A stretch of DNA of 64,000 nt, taken from positions 310,001 through 374,000 of the forward strand of contig JAFWDH010000022.1 of assembly GCA_017513135.1 (NCBI GenBank), in the 5' to 3' direction. A program made the position numbers and the translations under genes. Position 1 is the first letter of the stretch, and each line of letters begins with the position of its first letter. The notes under the pieces are model-generated. The model made no database searches and was not told where the DNA came from. It worked only from the letters and a program-made list of their open reading frames with translations. The stretch comes from Oscillospiraceae bacterium. GTDB taxonomy: Bacteria; Bacillota; Clostridia; Oscillospirales; Ruminococcaceae. Below are positions 55,737 through 64,000 of this stretch, piece after piece.

Positions 55737-56453
55737 TCACTCCGTAATCAGTTCTTTATATTCTTCCCTGAGTCTTCCGCAGGTCAGCACCGCCTTCTGA
55801 GCCAGGACTTCCATTACGTCTAAAAATCCTTTGCCGAGTTTGTTCTCCTTTTTTATAAGCGAGATCTCCGTACATCCCAGAAGGATTATCTGTGCACCTT
55901 TTTCAAATAACTGATCAGCAACTCTATTGAACAAGTCGATCTCGGCGGTTTTTCCTGCCTTTATTTCATCATAGATGAGATGCATTACAGTTTCCTGTCC
56001 ATTTTTATCAGGAACAAAACACTTTATACCATAATTCAGAAGCGTTTTCTGAAACAATCCTGTTTCTATGGTACCGTCAGTAGCTATCACACCAATCGTA
56101 TCGATTCCTTTTTTCTGGAGATACCTTCCGGTCTCCTCTATTGCGTTTATAACTTCAACACCGAGTCCATCCTGCAGCGTATGCTGAAAAAAGTGTGCCG
56201 TGATGCACGGTACTGCTATAACATCCACTCCCTGTTTTACCAATTCTCTTCCGGATTCCATAAGAAACGGCATCGGATCTTCATTGCTCATACCGAGTAT
56301 GAACCTGGTCCTGTCCGGTGTAGAGGGGTCGGAAATGATAACAGTGTTGATGTGTTCCTGATCTTTAGAGGCATCTGTCATCCGGACAACGAGCTGATAG
56401 AAATATGCCGTAGCCATAGGTCCCAAACCGCCTATCACGCCAAGTTTTTTCAT
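55737..56453 (-). CDS. Aspartate/glutamate-type amino acid racemase
   Basis: I chose ATG 56453 behind AAGGAG, which gives MKKLGVIGGLGPMATAYFY. The 238-residue protein has both catalytic cysteines of the PLP-independent racemase family: VPCITAHFF near residue 80 (usually PCNTAH) and ILLGCTEISLI near 192. The GGLGPMAT start is typical for aspartate racemase. It would supply a D-amino acid, most likely D-Asp or D-Glu. Position directly before the adenylation gene suggests it feeds that enzyme. Confidence 0.85.
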   Translation of the reverse strand: MKKLGVIGGLGPMATAYFYQLVVRMTDASKDQEHINTVIISDPSTPDRTRFILGMSNEDPMPFLMESGRELVKQGVDVIAVPCITAHFFQHTLQDGLGVEVINAIEETGRYLQKKGIDTIGVIATDGTIETGLFQKTLLNYGIKCFVPDKNGQETVMHLIYDEIKAGKTAEIDLFNRVADQLFEKGAQIILLGCTEISLIKKENKLGKGFLDVMEVLAQKAVLTCGRLREEYKELITE

Positions 56454-56492
56454 TTTGATCTCCTTAACATTCGACATGCTCTCATCCGCTTA

Positions 56493-57857
56493 TCACGGGA
56501 TCACAGGATACCTGGAACGATCATAAACATGTAATGAATGCTCATCACTGTCCATCAGTTCTTCATCAGTCACCAGACACAGATATGGAGCTCCGTCTAT
56601 TGGAGTAGTATCAAAATGATACCAACCGTGTCCGTCCTCGATGTCAACGATGCTCCAGTAATGCAATCTGTCTCCGTCAGGTATCATCTCTATGTCAATG
56701 TTTTTTATTCCCGCCCTTGTAAGCAAGGCTTTGGCGGTACTTGCAAAAATATAGCAGTCGCCCTTCCTCTCGGTCAGTCCCAGATATGCAGCTTTGACCC
56801 AGTCTTCCTTCTCCGGTGAATATGCGAACTGGAGATGAAAACGAGTCCAATAGTAGATAGCTTCACATATCTCTCGCTTGCTCATGTCCGGAGACAGTAT
56901 GTCGTCAAGCACCTCGTCGCACAGTTCATACAGTGTATCCAGATCATATGCATGCTCTTTGAGTGTTAGCGTGACTGTTACGGAGGAGACATTCCTTGCC
57001 TTATCGATCGCTGTGTACACTACGTTGTATGTGCCTTCGTTCTCTGTATCGACCTGGGAATTGTCTATATCCAGAACGGGATCATCATCTATATCATCAG
57101 ATACGCTAACATGCTGTCTGTATACGATCGGTTCTCCGATGAACGTGCCCCAGCTTTCCGCCGTGACAGTAGGTGCTTCGGTATCTATTATCAAATACAG
57201 ACTTGCTTCCGCCTCTGTAGTGTTTCCGCCTTCATCTGTTGCCTTTATAAAAACGGTCTGCGGGCCTTCCTTCGTTAGATCAGGCTGAACTGAATACTCG
57301 ACGCTGACTTCGCTCTCGTCGCTTGTGCCTACAACGAAATCAGTCACAGTCAGATCGTCGTCTTTCAGATTAGTGTAATACGTCAGACTCTGAACCTCCA
57401 ATTCAGGCGGTACTGTATCCTTCACATCCAGCAGGACCTTATGGGAAGAGATACCGCTCCTCACGTACACCTCATACTCTCCGGGCGTTCGGACCTTGAA
57501 CGAGTCGCCGGTCACTATATCATCAGAATCGGTCGTAAAAAAAGCACCCTGGTCCTGTATCCTGAGAAAATCGTCAACGTGCAGGACAGTCCCGGCTTCA
57601 ACACTCAGATTCCTGTATACACGACTCGTTTCAAATGCGACGATCCCGATCGCCGCATACAAAACGATAACAAGCACCGGTACCAGTACCCGCCTGAGCA
57701 GTTTCCTCTTTCGGGCACTTCCTGCCATCTGATGTCTGCGGCTGTCGATCCTCGGCGAAGAACGCTCGATCCTTGGCAGCACCTGACTACCGTCAAGCGC
57801 AACAGGCAAACGTTGTTCATTTGTAATATCATATGACGCTGCGGTTATTGAAGTCAT
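56493..57857 (-). CDS. Membrane-anchored transglutaminase-like protein with Ig-like domains
   Basis: 454 residues: a basic cytoplasmic N-terminus of 50 residues, one helix (VLVPVLVIVLYAAIGIVAF), a region with about two Ig/HYR-like repeats (DTVPPELEVQ and DTEAPTVTAES, each followed by beta-rich text), then a transglutaminase-like domain with Cys in RKGDCYIFASTAKALLTRAG, His in DRLHYWSIVDIEDG and Asp in WYHFDTTPIDG. It is outside the membrane. Such domains include crosslinkers and peptidases. GGAG precedes ATG 57857. It lies in the operon between asnB (59 bases) and the racemase (39 bases). Confidence 0.82.
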   Translation of the reverse strand: MTSITAASYDITNEQRLPVALDGSQVLPRIERSSPRIDSRRHQMAGSARKRKLLRRVLVPVLVIVLYAAIGIVAFETSRVYRNLSVEAGTVLHVDDFLRIQDQGAFFTTDSDDIVTGDSFKVRTPGEYEVYVRSGISSHKVLLDVKDTVPPELEVQSLTYYTNLKDDDLTVTDFVVGTSDESEVSVEYSVQPDLTKEGPQTVFIKATDEGGNTTEAEASLYLIIDTEAPTVTAESWGTFIGEPIVYRQHVSVSDDIDDDPVLDIDNSQVDTENEGTYNVVYTAIDKARNVSSVTVTLTLKEHAYDLDTLYELCDEVLDDILSPDMSKREICEAIYYWTRFHLQFAYSPEKEDWVKAAYLGLTERKGDCYIFASTAKALLTRAGIKNIDIEMIPDGDRLHYWSIVDIEDGHGWYHFDTTPIDGAPYLCLVTDEELMDSDEHSLHVYDRSRYPVIP

Positions 57858-57916
57858 CGATATCTCCAGCCTGTGTCACCAAGACACAGATAATCTTTAT
57901 TGGTAACTATGAGCGG

Positions 57917-59758
57917 TCACAGAGATAAATGATACTGCTCGCACAACATGGTCACTGTCATTGCTATGAGCAGATAATCTATCTCATACGCGCCCATGAG
58001 CTTAAAATCTTCTTGCTGATAAACGTTCTTAAGTTCATTGATAAAATCAACGTCAAATACGCCATACTTCCTGATAAGATCATCGCTTAGATAATCCACA
58101 GCTGAAGGCTTTTTTATCATGGCGGACATTCCGGGAGCCTGGAACGGAAACTTACGCCGCTTCAATATAGGTTCCGGTACTATTCCTTCTCCCGCCTTTT
58201 TCAGGATATATTTTTCGTTGACACCTTTAAGCTTGTATTTGTCAGGGATCGTGACTACGAAATCCAGCAGTTCCGAATCGAGGAAAGGGTGACGTCCTTC
58301 CACTGAATGTGAAAAGAACATCCTGTCTCCGTGCTCCCCCAAAAGATGATCGGAAAGCCTAAGCTTATAATCGATATAGTTCCTTCTTTTCTGTGAGCTG
58401 AGTCCTTTGACCTTATTCACGTCTATCGGACTTACCGCAAACGCAGAGAAATCGGCGAGGTTTCCGCGCACGTTCTCGCTGTATAGTTTTGTGTGGGTCT
58501 TACGGATCTCAGGATGATTTCTCTCATATCTGAAATACGGGTCTCCCCACAGCAATTCATTGCATTCCAGCTCTTCAGGAGACATCTTGTCTTTCTGCAT
58601 GTTGCGGAACAGATCCACCATATAGCCCACATAGCCGCAGAAGAATTCATCGGACCCCTGCCCGGTCAGTACAGCTTTTGCCGGCGAGTTCTGTACGAGT
58701 GCCGACAGCATGTATGCAGCGACGTCATAACTCTCCTTGACACCGCTCTCGGCATGGTATATCACATCCTCTATGTTCTTCCATATCTCCTCTTCTGCGA
58801 CCTTTGTGCTGTAGTGCTCAGAGTGAACATAGTCTTTAACGATCTTTTGGAACCTGCTCTCGTCGAGATCCCCTTCTCCTATCTCCGCGGAGAAGGAATA
58901 AAAGCTGTTAAGAAGATACTTGCCGATAAAGCAGGCGACGATGGAACTGTCAAGCCCTCCGGATATATAGAATCCGATAGGCACATCCGCGATGAGTCTC
59001 CGCGCGATCGCTTTTTTGAGCAGATCGCGGAGCCTCTCGACATAATACTCTTCTCCCTTGTCCTCTTCCTCGTCGGGAAAACTGAGGTCCCAGAACTCGA
59101 TGTCTTTGATCTCCTGATGCGGACGGATGAGAAGCATATGTCCGGCCCTCAGCGAGTAGATCCCTCTGAAGAATGTGTTGGGAGAAACGACTCCCGGATA
59201 ATTCATCAGCTGATCGACAGCTTTCATATTGAGTCTGCGCTCGATCCCCGGATACTCAAGTATCCCCTTGATCTCTGAAGCATAGATGACTCTGTCATCA
59301 GCTACAGTATAGAACAGAGGACAGATGCCTATCTGGTCACGGACGAGGACCATCTGTTCATTTCTGCTGTCATAGAGCGCGATCGCGAACTGACCGTTGA
59401 GATACTTCGGGAACTCCAATCCGTATTCCTCATAAAGATGGACGATAACTTCCACATCGGTCTTTGTGTGAAACACATGGCCTTTAGCGATTAGATCCTC
59501 TCTGAGTTCCTGGAAGTTAAATACCTCACCGTTGCATGTCATGGTAACAGTACCGTCTTCATTCTGGATGGGCTGCATTCCCCCGGTAAGGTCGATAAAG
59601 CTCAGCCTAACGAATCCAAGCGCTGCCCTGTCATCGAGCAGCATCATATTCTTTCCGTCAGGACCGCGGTGCCTGATCTTCTCCAGCATATTGTCCAAGA
59701 CCAACATGTCTATCGGTCTCTTTCCGTTCATATTGAACATACCGCTGATTCCGCACAT
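57917..59758 (-). CDS. asnB: Glutamine-hydrolysing asparagine synthase
   Basis: 613 residues. Class II glutaminase half: nucleophile Cys2 in MCGISGMFNMNGKRP, RHRGPDGKN and TCNGEVFNFQELR. Synthetase half: ATP loop FYISGGLDSSIVACFIG (264-280), LTGQGSDEFFCGYVGY and EGRHPFLDSELLDF. It makes an amide from an acid using Gln and ATP; Asp to Asn is the default, but family members in specialised clusters amidate other acids. Its ATG directly follows the TAA of the SGNH gene, with GGAAGGA upstream. Presence here suggests the amino acid handled by the operon is Asn, or an acid that becomes amidated. Confidence 0.88.
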   Translation of the reverse strand: MCGISGMFNMNGKRPIDMLVLDNMLEKIRHRGPDGKNMMLLDDRAALGFVRLSFIDLTGGMQPIQNEDGTVTMTCNGEVFNFQELREDLIAKGHVFHTKTDVEVIVHLYEEYGLEFPKYLNGQFAIALYDSRNEQMVLVRDQIGICPLFYTVADDRVIYASEIKGILEYPGIERRLNMKAVDQLMNYPGVVSPNTFFRGIYSLRAGHMLLIRPHQEIKDIEFWDLSFPDEEEDKGEEYYVERLRDLLKKAIARRLIADVPIGFYISGGLDSSIVACFIGKYLLNSFYSFSAEIGEGDLDESRFQKIVKDYVHSEHYSTKVAEEEIWKNIEDVIYHAESGVKESYDVAAYMLSALVQNSPAKAVLTGQGSDEFFCGYVGYMVDLFRNMQKDKMSPEELECNELLWGDPYFRYERNHPEIRKTHTKLYSENVRGNLADFSAFAVSPIDVNKVKGLSSQKRRNYIDYKLRLSDHLLGEHGDRMFFSHSVEGRHPFLDSELLDFVVTIPDKYKLKGVNEKYILKKAGEGIVPEPILKRRKFPFQAPGMSAMIKKPSAVDYLSDDLIRKYGVFDVDFINELKNVYQQEDFKLMGAYEIDYLLIAMTVTMLCEQYHLSL

Positions 59759-60841
59759 TTATTGATCCTTCCTGCTATACCTGAATAGCGAGTTCCTGTC
59801 TACTCCGTACAGAATGCACTGTCTGTCTATCTCAGTTTCATAATCATTTATATTCTTCATCCATATCTTATCCAGTTCAACGTCTCCGCGCCTATCTGTC
59901 ACGCCATACTCATCTGACAGTATCCTGCCAAAATAGTGTGACATTTTTTCCGCGCCGTTGATGTTGAGATGAAGACCTGCATCATACGTGTCAGTAGAAT
60001 AATCCAGGCCAACCGCCTCCTTAAGCTCAAGGAAATTGTAGTATGGTATATCGTACTTGTGACTGTACTCTACGACCTGTGCTTCGTACTCATCGTACCA
60101 GGTAGGATAAAGACTGGGAGCCTTCACCATGATCAGCTGAATGCCATTCTTCTCACAGAGCTCTCTTATCATATCCATGTAATACCACGCTTTATCGCCA
60201 AAACTGTAATCCGGCAGATTTCTGCCCTCCGGTACATAATCTGCGGGTTTGGTATCAACCCTCATAAAATAACCGTTATAAGAAACGGAAGGACTTTTGA
60301 ACATGTATTTAAGGTCGTCCGAGGTCAATTCGCTCCATCTGCTGTGATACCTGAGGATCGGGAAAACATAGTCAAGAAAGTGCTCATCTTCAGTCATAGA
60401 TGCTTTTATTGCATTGACCTTAGACTGTGTCCATTTCATTCCTTCTATAGACATTCGATTGTAAGCTTCAGACTGCGATTCATTGAATTGCAATGATTGT
60501 ATGTTAAACACCGCGACCTGAGGAGTATTGTACCTGAGACTGTCTTCAAGCAGATAATACGACTGCCAGATATACTGTTCTGCGCTTCCTCGTATGTAAC
60601 TGTTTATCCCGTATTCTTCCCACAGTACAACCGGAGAAAAATTTTCATAAACCTCACAGTCTCCGACGAAAATGACATCGAACTGTTTATTCTCTTCCTT
60701 ATAGTATTCCGCTACAAAAGCACCTTCGACGATCCCTGTTGCATACTTGGGGATAAGAAGTCTTTGTAATAGAAACAGCACTAAGAAAACTATCAATGCT
60801 GAAGCCAGAAACCGTATTATGCTTTTCTTCCTCTGCTTCAT
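59759..60841 (-). CDS. SGNH-fold, DltD-like membrane protein with Cys in the nucleophile place
   Basis: 360 residues: an N-terminal helix (IIRFLASALIVFLVLFLLQR), then an extracytoplasmic domain. The first SGNH block reads FDVIFVGDCEVYENFSP: where a Ser is usual (GDS or GSS), residue 62 is Cys. Later blocks are SYIRGSAEQYIW (Gly), FNIQSLQFNE (Asn) and YDAGLHLNINGAEKMSHYF (Asp and His). In Dlt, the DltD partner helps the MBOAT pass the amino acid to the polymer outside. Gene order next to the MBOAT supports the same role. GGAGCGG precedes ATG 60841. Confidence 0.8.
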   Translation of the reverse strand: MKQRKKSIIRFLASALIVFLVLFLLQRLLIPKYATGIVEGAFVAEYYKEENKQFDVIFVGDCEVYENFSPVVLWEEYGINSYIRGSAEQYIWQSYYLLEDSLRYNTPQVAVFNIQSLQFNESQSEAYNRMSIEGMKWTQSKVNAIKASMTEDEHFLDYVFPILRYHSRWSELTSDDLKYMFKSPSVSYNGYFMRVDTKPADYVPEGRNLPDYSFGDKAWYYMDMIRELCEKNGIQLIMVKAPSLYPTWYDEYEAQVVEYSHKYDIPYYNFLELKEAVGLDYSTDTYDAGLHLNINGAEKMSHYFGRILSDEYGVTDRRGDVELDKIWMKNINDYETEIDRQCILYGVDRNSLFRYSRKDQ

Positions 60842-60859
60842 ACCCGCTCCGCGTCTGTC

Positions 60860-62425
60860 CTAAAATCGGTTATATATAAACTGATTCGCATCATATCCTA
60901 TACCGTATGCTCCGATCAGTAATACAGACAGGAACAAAGCAAACCAGATCGCAAACCTGATAGCGTACGGCATCTTCCATATATACTCTCTCACATCGCC
61001 TTTCTCTTGTATAAGGCTTACTGCGAGCATCACAAATACTCCGGCCAGTACTATAACGTAATCCAGGCCGGACATTCCTATCGTCAGCATCTTGTCACTG
61101 AACAGCTCACCCAGTTCAGTCTCCGTGATGATTGAAGCCAGAACACTGATTGTATCTCTTACACTGCTATAACAGTCAAAAAGATTGAGAATACAGATCA
61201 ATAATATGGTCCTGAAACACATGAACACCTTGTACCCGTATGAGTTGGAAAAACCTACTTTTTTATGAAAAGCAGCATATACAGGTTCAAGTTCTTCAGA
61301 TACCGTCAGGATCAACCAGTTCAGCATCCCCCATATAATAAATGTCCAGTTTGCCCCGTGCCATAAGCCTGTAGCGACCCACACAATAAATGAAGAAAAA
61401 TAGACGGGTACCTTTTTACCTCTGTTCCCAAGGTGTTTTCTAGCAAACTTAGAAATGCCTTGAACAAGTTTACTCGTGGAAACCGGATAAAAAACGAACT
61501 CACGGAACCACTGGCTCATAGTGATATGCCATCTGCGCCAGTACTCTTTCAGAGATGTGGAGAAGTACGGACGCCTGAAGTTTTCTGTAACCTTAACTCC
61601 CAGGATTCCGGCCACCCCGATACTTATATCTATACCACCGGTAAAGTCGGCATATAGTTCGATCGTATAAAGGACCAAAGCTACGATCACGTATGCTCCA
61701 CGATACTTAGCCGGATCAGAGACCAGAGTGATTACTGCAGGTGCTATTCTGTCAGCAACAATTAGTTTCTTAAAATAGCCCCAAAGGATCCTCTGTAAAG
61801 CAAAATTGATTTCTTTTCGCTCCGGCTCATGTTCGCCAAAAAGAGAGACAGAGAGATCACTAAATCGGCTGATAGGTCCTTGGATGACCTGCGGAAAAAA
61901 AGAAACGAATAACAGCATCTTAAAAAGATTACCTTCTGCCTTTATCGTTCCTCTCTTTACATCAATTAGATATCCCACCGCTTGAAGCGTATAAAACGAG
62001 ATCCCAAGCGGCACTATTATGTCAGTAAAATGATTTTGCTGTACCGTAAATAATCCTGCCAAAAAGGAAAAGTACTTGGTAACGATAAGAATTCCAATAT
62101 TCAGAAAGATTCCGAAAGAAGTCCAGATTTCGCGGATCATTTTATGCCGGGCTTTGAACGCTTTCTGATCTTCTTTGCTTATTGTACCCTTATTCAGCCG
62201 TATGTACTCATTCTGAATTCCATAATCCCTGTCGATCATTATCGCGCATCCCCATATGGTGAATGCCGTAAAGCTTACATAAATGAGAGATGCAGGGTTC
62301 GCTACCCAATAAAAAACACAGCTAGAAATCAGAAGAATTATCCACTGCAGTCTTCTGGGGACTAGATAGTAAACAGAAAGCAGTACTCCTGTAAACCCTA
62401 TGAAACTGTAGGATGTGAACAGCAT
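60860..62425 (-). CDS. MBOAT-family membrane O-acyltransferase (DltB/AlgI-like)
   Basis: 521 residues and about 11-12 helices. SYSFIGFTGVLLSVYYLVPR at the start, IIVPLGISFYTLQAVGYLID, QGPISRFSDL, FTGGIDISIGVAGILG, EYWRRWHITMSQWFREFVFY and the catalytic His in GLWHGANWTFIIWGMLNWLI are the ordered DltB/AlgI motifs. It takes an acyl or aminoacyl group from a carrier protein or donor inside and hands it across the membrane. It sits 8 bases after the carrier protein gene, like DltB and DltC but in reversed order. Confidence 0.9.
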   Translation of the reverse strand: MLFTSYSFIGFTGVLLSVYYLVPRRLQWIILLISSCVFYWVANPASLIYVSFTAFTIWGCAIMIDRDYGIQNEYIRLNKGTISKEDQKAFKARHKMIREIWTSFGIFLNIGILIVTKYFSFLAGLFTVQQNHFTDIIVPLGISFYTLQAVGYLIDVKRGTIKAEGNLFKMLLFVSFFPQVIQGPISRFSDLSVSLFGEHEPERKEINFALQRILWGYFKKLIVADRIAPAVITLVSDPAKYRGAYVIVALVLYTIELYADFTGGIDISIGVAGILGVKVTENFRRPYFSTSLKEYWRRWHITMSQWFREFVFYPVSTSKLVQGISKFARKHLGNRGKKVPVYFSSFIVWVATGLWHGANWTFIIWGMLNWLILTVSEELEPVYAAFHKKVGFSNSYGYKVFMCFRTILLICILNLFDCYSSVRDTISVLASIITETELGELFSDKMLTIGMSGLDYVIVLAGVFVMLAVSLIQEKGDVREYIWKMPYAIRFAIWFALFLSVLLIGAYGIGYDANQFIYNRF

Positions 62426-62433
62426 GCTATAGT

Positions 62434-62673
62434 TTAATCCTCTGATTCCAGTTTCTTTATAAGAGCATATAATGCTTGAACAGAATTAAAGTTTTCTGGG
62501 ACGATGTGCTCAGCGGAAATTGTCACATCATAATTGTCACTGATCTCTGTGATCAAAGTCACAATATCAAAAGAATCGAGGATCATGTTATCAATAAGTC
62601 CCGTTTCATTCTCAAAATCTACATCCGGGTGCATTTCTTTAAGTATTTCAAGCAGTTTTTCCATGTTTTTCAT
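62434..62673 (-). CDS. Acyl/peptidyl carrier protein (DltC-like)
   Basis: 79 residues, acidic and helical, with the phosphopantetheine serine in NMILDSFDIVTLITEI (Ser34, in the D-S-F form). Length fits DltC. AAGGAG lies just before ATG 62673; a second ATG at 62664 is possible. It is the first gene of the operon and would carry the amino acid activated by the enzyme at 54218. Confidence 0.87.
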   Translation of the reverse strand: MKNMEKLLEILKEMHPDVDFENETGLIDNMILDSFDIVTLITEISDNYDVTISAEHIVPENFNSVQALYALIKKLESED

Positions 62674-62745
62674 TTTCTCCTTTAGCTTGGTTTATTAAAT
62701 ATATAGAAAGGTATTATTTCAGTGCTCTAAATGACAGCAAATTTC

Positions 62746-62774
62746 AGTATATCTGAAACATAAACTTCAGTCAA
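62746..62774 (-). promoter_or_regulatory. Sigma-A promoter of the Dlt-like operon
   Basis: On the minus strand TTGACT (62774-62769), a 17-base spacer and TATACT (62751-62746) form a near-consensus promoter about 70 bases before the carrier protein gene. No clear operator or leader structure is seen between them. Confidence 0.7.
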
Positions 62775-62863
62775 TCAAGTTCCATATGGTATCAATGAAG
62801 TTCAACCCGATCAGAATGAAAACTGATCTGATTATAGAATTAATGTTATCGATACTGAACTAA

Positions 62864-62898
62864 AAAGAGGAGACGCGAACACTACGTGTCTCCTCTTT
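62864..62898 (-). terminator. Terminator of the ribosomal operon
   Basis: AAAGAGGAGACGCG (62864-62877) pairs with CGTGTCTCCTCTTT (62885-62898), with one bulge-like mismatch, and runs into TTTTTA on the minus strand. It follows rplQ by about 40 bases. Confidence 0.8.
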
Positions 62899-62936
62899 CT
62901 TCATACAAAAATTACCTTACCAAACAGTTATGCTGT

Positions 62937-63278
62937 TCAGACTAGCTCTATGACAGCCATCTCAGCTGCGTCGCCGCGGCGGGGTCCGATCTTTGTGATA
63001 CGGGTGTATCCGCCGTTCCGCTCTGCGTACTGGGGTGCGATCTCATCCATCAGCTTCTTTGCGACGGTCTCCTTCGTGATGTAGGAGTAGACCTGTCTCT
63101 TGCAATGAAGCGAACTGTCTTTTCCAAGAGTAATCATTTTCTCGGCCATGGAGCGAACTTCCTTCGCTCTGTAGACTGTAGTCTCGATCCTGCCGTTCTC
63201 CAGCAGATATGTTACCATGGCGCGAAGCATAGCTTTTCGGTGGTCGCTGGCCCTACCCAGCTTTCTTGAACCGGCCAT
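62937..63278 (-). CDS. rplQ: 50S ribosomal protein L17
   Basis: 113 residues, the bacterial length. The start [20 protein letters not shown] and [20 protein letters not shown] match L17; the end [20 protein letters not shown] is the conserved C-terminus. It lies 12 bases after rpoA, the usual end of the alpha operon. Confidence 0.96.
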   Translation of the reverse strand: MAGSRKLGRASDHRKAMLRAMVTYLLENGRIETTVYRAKEVRSMAEKMITLGKDSSLHCKRQVYSYITKETVAKKLMDEIAPQYAERNGGYTRITKIGPRRGDAAEMAVIELV

Positions 63279-63290
63279 TGCTTTCTCTCC

Positions 63291-64000
63291 TTACTGATTA
63301 CTGTTCTTGCCTTTGAGGCTGAGTCCGAGGGAAGCAAGCTTCGCCTCTACCTCTTCAAGCGATTTTACGCCGAGGTTGCGTACTTTCATCATCTCATCCT
63401 CGGTCTTGCTGATCAGTTCCTCGACCGTATTGATGTTTGCGCGCTTCAGGCAATTGAAGCTGCGAACTGAAAGGTCAAGTTCCTCAACTGTCATCTCATA
63501 GATCTTGGCGGAACTGGTCTCCTCCTTGTCAGAGAAGAACTCCGTCTCCACTTCCTTACCGGACAGATCTATGAAGAGATTGAGATGCTCACAGAGCACT
63601 TTTGCAGCCATCGAAACGGCTTCCTTCGCCGAGATAGTCCTGTCGGTGGTGACCTCCAGTGTGAGCTTGTCATAGTCGGTGATCTGGCCTACACGTGTGT
63701 TATCGACAGTGTAGTTGACCTTAAGCACCGGTGTGAAAATGCTGTCCACAGGGATCACTCCGATCTGAGGTCTGATGTCCTGCTTGTTGCGCTCTGCTGA
63801 CACGTAGCCTCTTCCGTGAACGAAGGTCATCTCCATGCGGAGGACTCCGTCCTTGTTAAGAGTGGCTATATGCCAATCGGGGTCCAGAACTTCGAATTCC
63901 GCGTCCGCCTTGATGCTGCCGGCTGTGACTTCACAGGGTCCGACGGCGTCGATATAAACGGTCTTGGGCTCGTCCGAATGCAGTCTTGCTGTGATCCCCT
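63291..64000 (-). CDS. rpoA: RNA polymerase alpha subunit, partial (5' end beyond the window)
   Basis: The frame is open to the right edge. It covers the end of the N-terminal assembly domain ([40 protein letters not shown], then [20 protein letters not shown]) and the whole C-terminal domain ([40 protein letters not shown]) that contacts activators and UP elements. About 236 of roughly 315 residues are visible. Confidence 0.95.
   Translation of the reverse strand, partial: GITARLHSDEPKTVYIDAVGPCEVTAGSIKADAEFEVLDPDWHIATLNKDGVLRMEMTFVHGRGYVSAERNKQDIRPQIGVIPVDSIFTPVLKVNYTVDNTRVGQITDYDKLTLEVTTDRTISAKEAVSMAAKVLCEHLNLFIDLSGKEVETEFFSDKEETSSAKIYEMTVEELDLSVRSFNCLKRANINTVEELISKTEDEMMKVRNLGVKSLEEVEAKLASLGLSLKGKNSNQ

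Noticed and set aside
58493..59278. 261-codon plus-strand open frame
   Set aside because: It is the mirror of asnB codon usage; no start signal, and asnB is certain.

Overview
This 64 kb window looks chromosomal and comes from a Gram-positive Bacillota, most likely class Clostridia. The signs are Shine-Dalgarno sites of the AGGAGG type, LytR-CpsA-Psr (LCP) ligases, clostridial-style lipoproteins, a DltB/DltD-like surface-modification operon, AzlCD, and the end of a ribosomal operon (rpoA-rplQ) at the right edge. I see no phage, transposase, CRISPR array or plasmid gene.

About 1-36 kb is a surface-polysaccharide region made of several modules. Module A (1-7.7 kb, minus) is capE-capF-capG for UDP-N-acetyl-L-fucosamine, followed by an LCP protein, a Wzz-like chain-length protein and an EpsG-type polymerase that runs off the left edge. 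Module B (8.0-11.2 kb, plus) is licD-flippase-licD. Module C (11.4-15.7 kb, minus) has a PglF/WbpM-like 4,6-dehydratase, a DegT aminotransferase and a decayed initiating sugar transferase. Between 15.7 and 17.8 kb lies a gene graveyard with broken LCP and Wzz remnants. Module D (17.8-21.0 kb, plus) is a second intact LCP-Wzz pair. Module E (35.6-21.2 kb, minus) is a complete Wzx/Wzy cluster: a second aminotransferase plus an intact initiating transferase, four glycosyltransferases, a beta-propeller protein, polymerase, flippase, two acyltransferases, and UDP-glucose dehydrogenase plus UDP-glucuronate 4-epimerase, which predict a galacturonate-containing polymer. From about 15.7 to 35.6 kb the DNA is visibly more AT-rich than the right half, which suggests exchangeable cassettes.

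About 36-53.6 kb is mostly ordinary: lipoproteins, a nucleotidyltransferase, tRNA-Val(GAC), an NAD synthetase whose glutaminase domain appears to have lost catalytic residues, a two-component system, glmM with a GlmU-C-like acetyltransferase, a third LCP gene, GNAT, MFS, AEC and AzlCD transporters, and a DUF2974 hydrolase.

The most interesting unit is the minus-strand operon at 62.7-53.6 kb, bounded by a good sigma-A promoter (62746-62774) and a 17-bp-stem terminator (53583-53619). It encodes carrier protein, MBOAT acyltransferase, SGNH-like protein with Cys in the nucleophile position, asparagine synthase, membrane-anchored transglutaminase-like protein, Asp/Glu-type racemase, amino-acid adenylation enzyme and lipoprotein. 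All four Dlt functions (A, B, C, D) are present with three extra genes. I infer a Dlt-like system that decorates a surface polymer with an amino acid other than D-alanine, possibly a D-acidic amino acid or its amide. The window ends in rplQ and rpoA.
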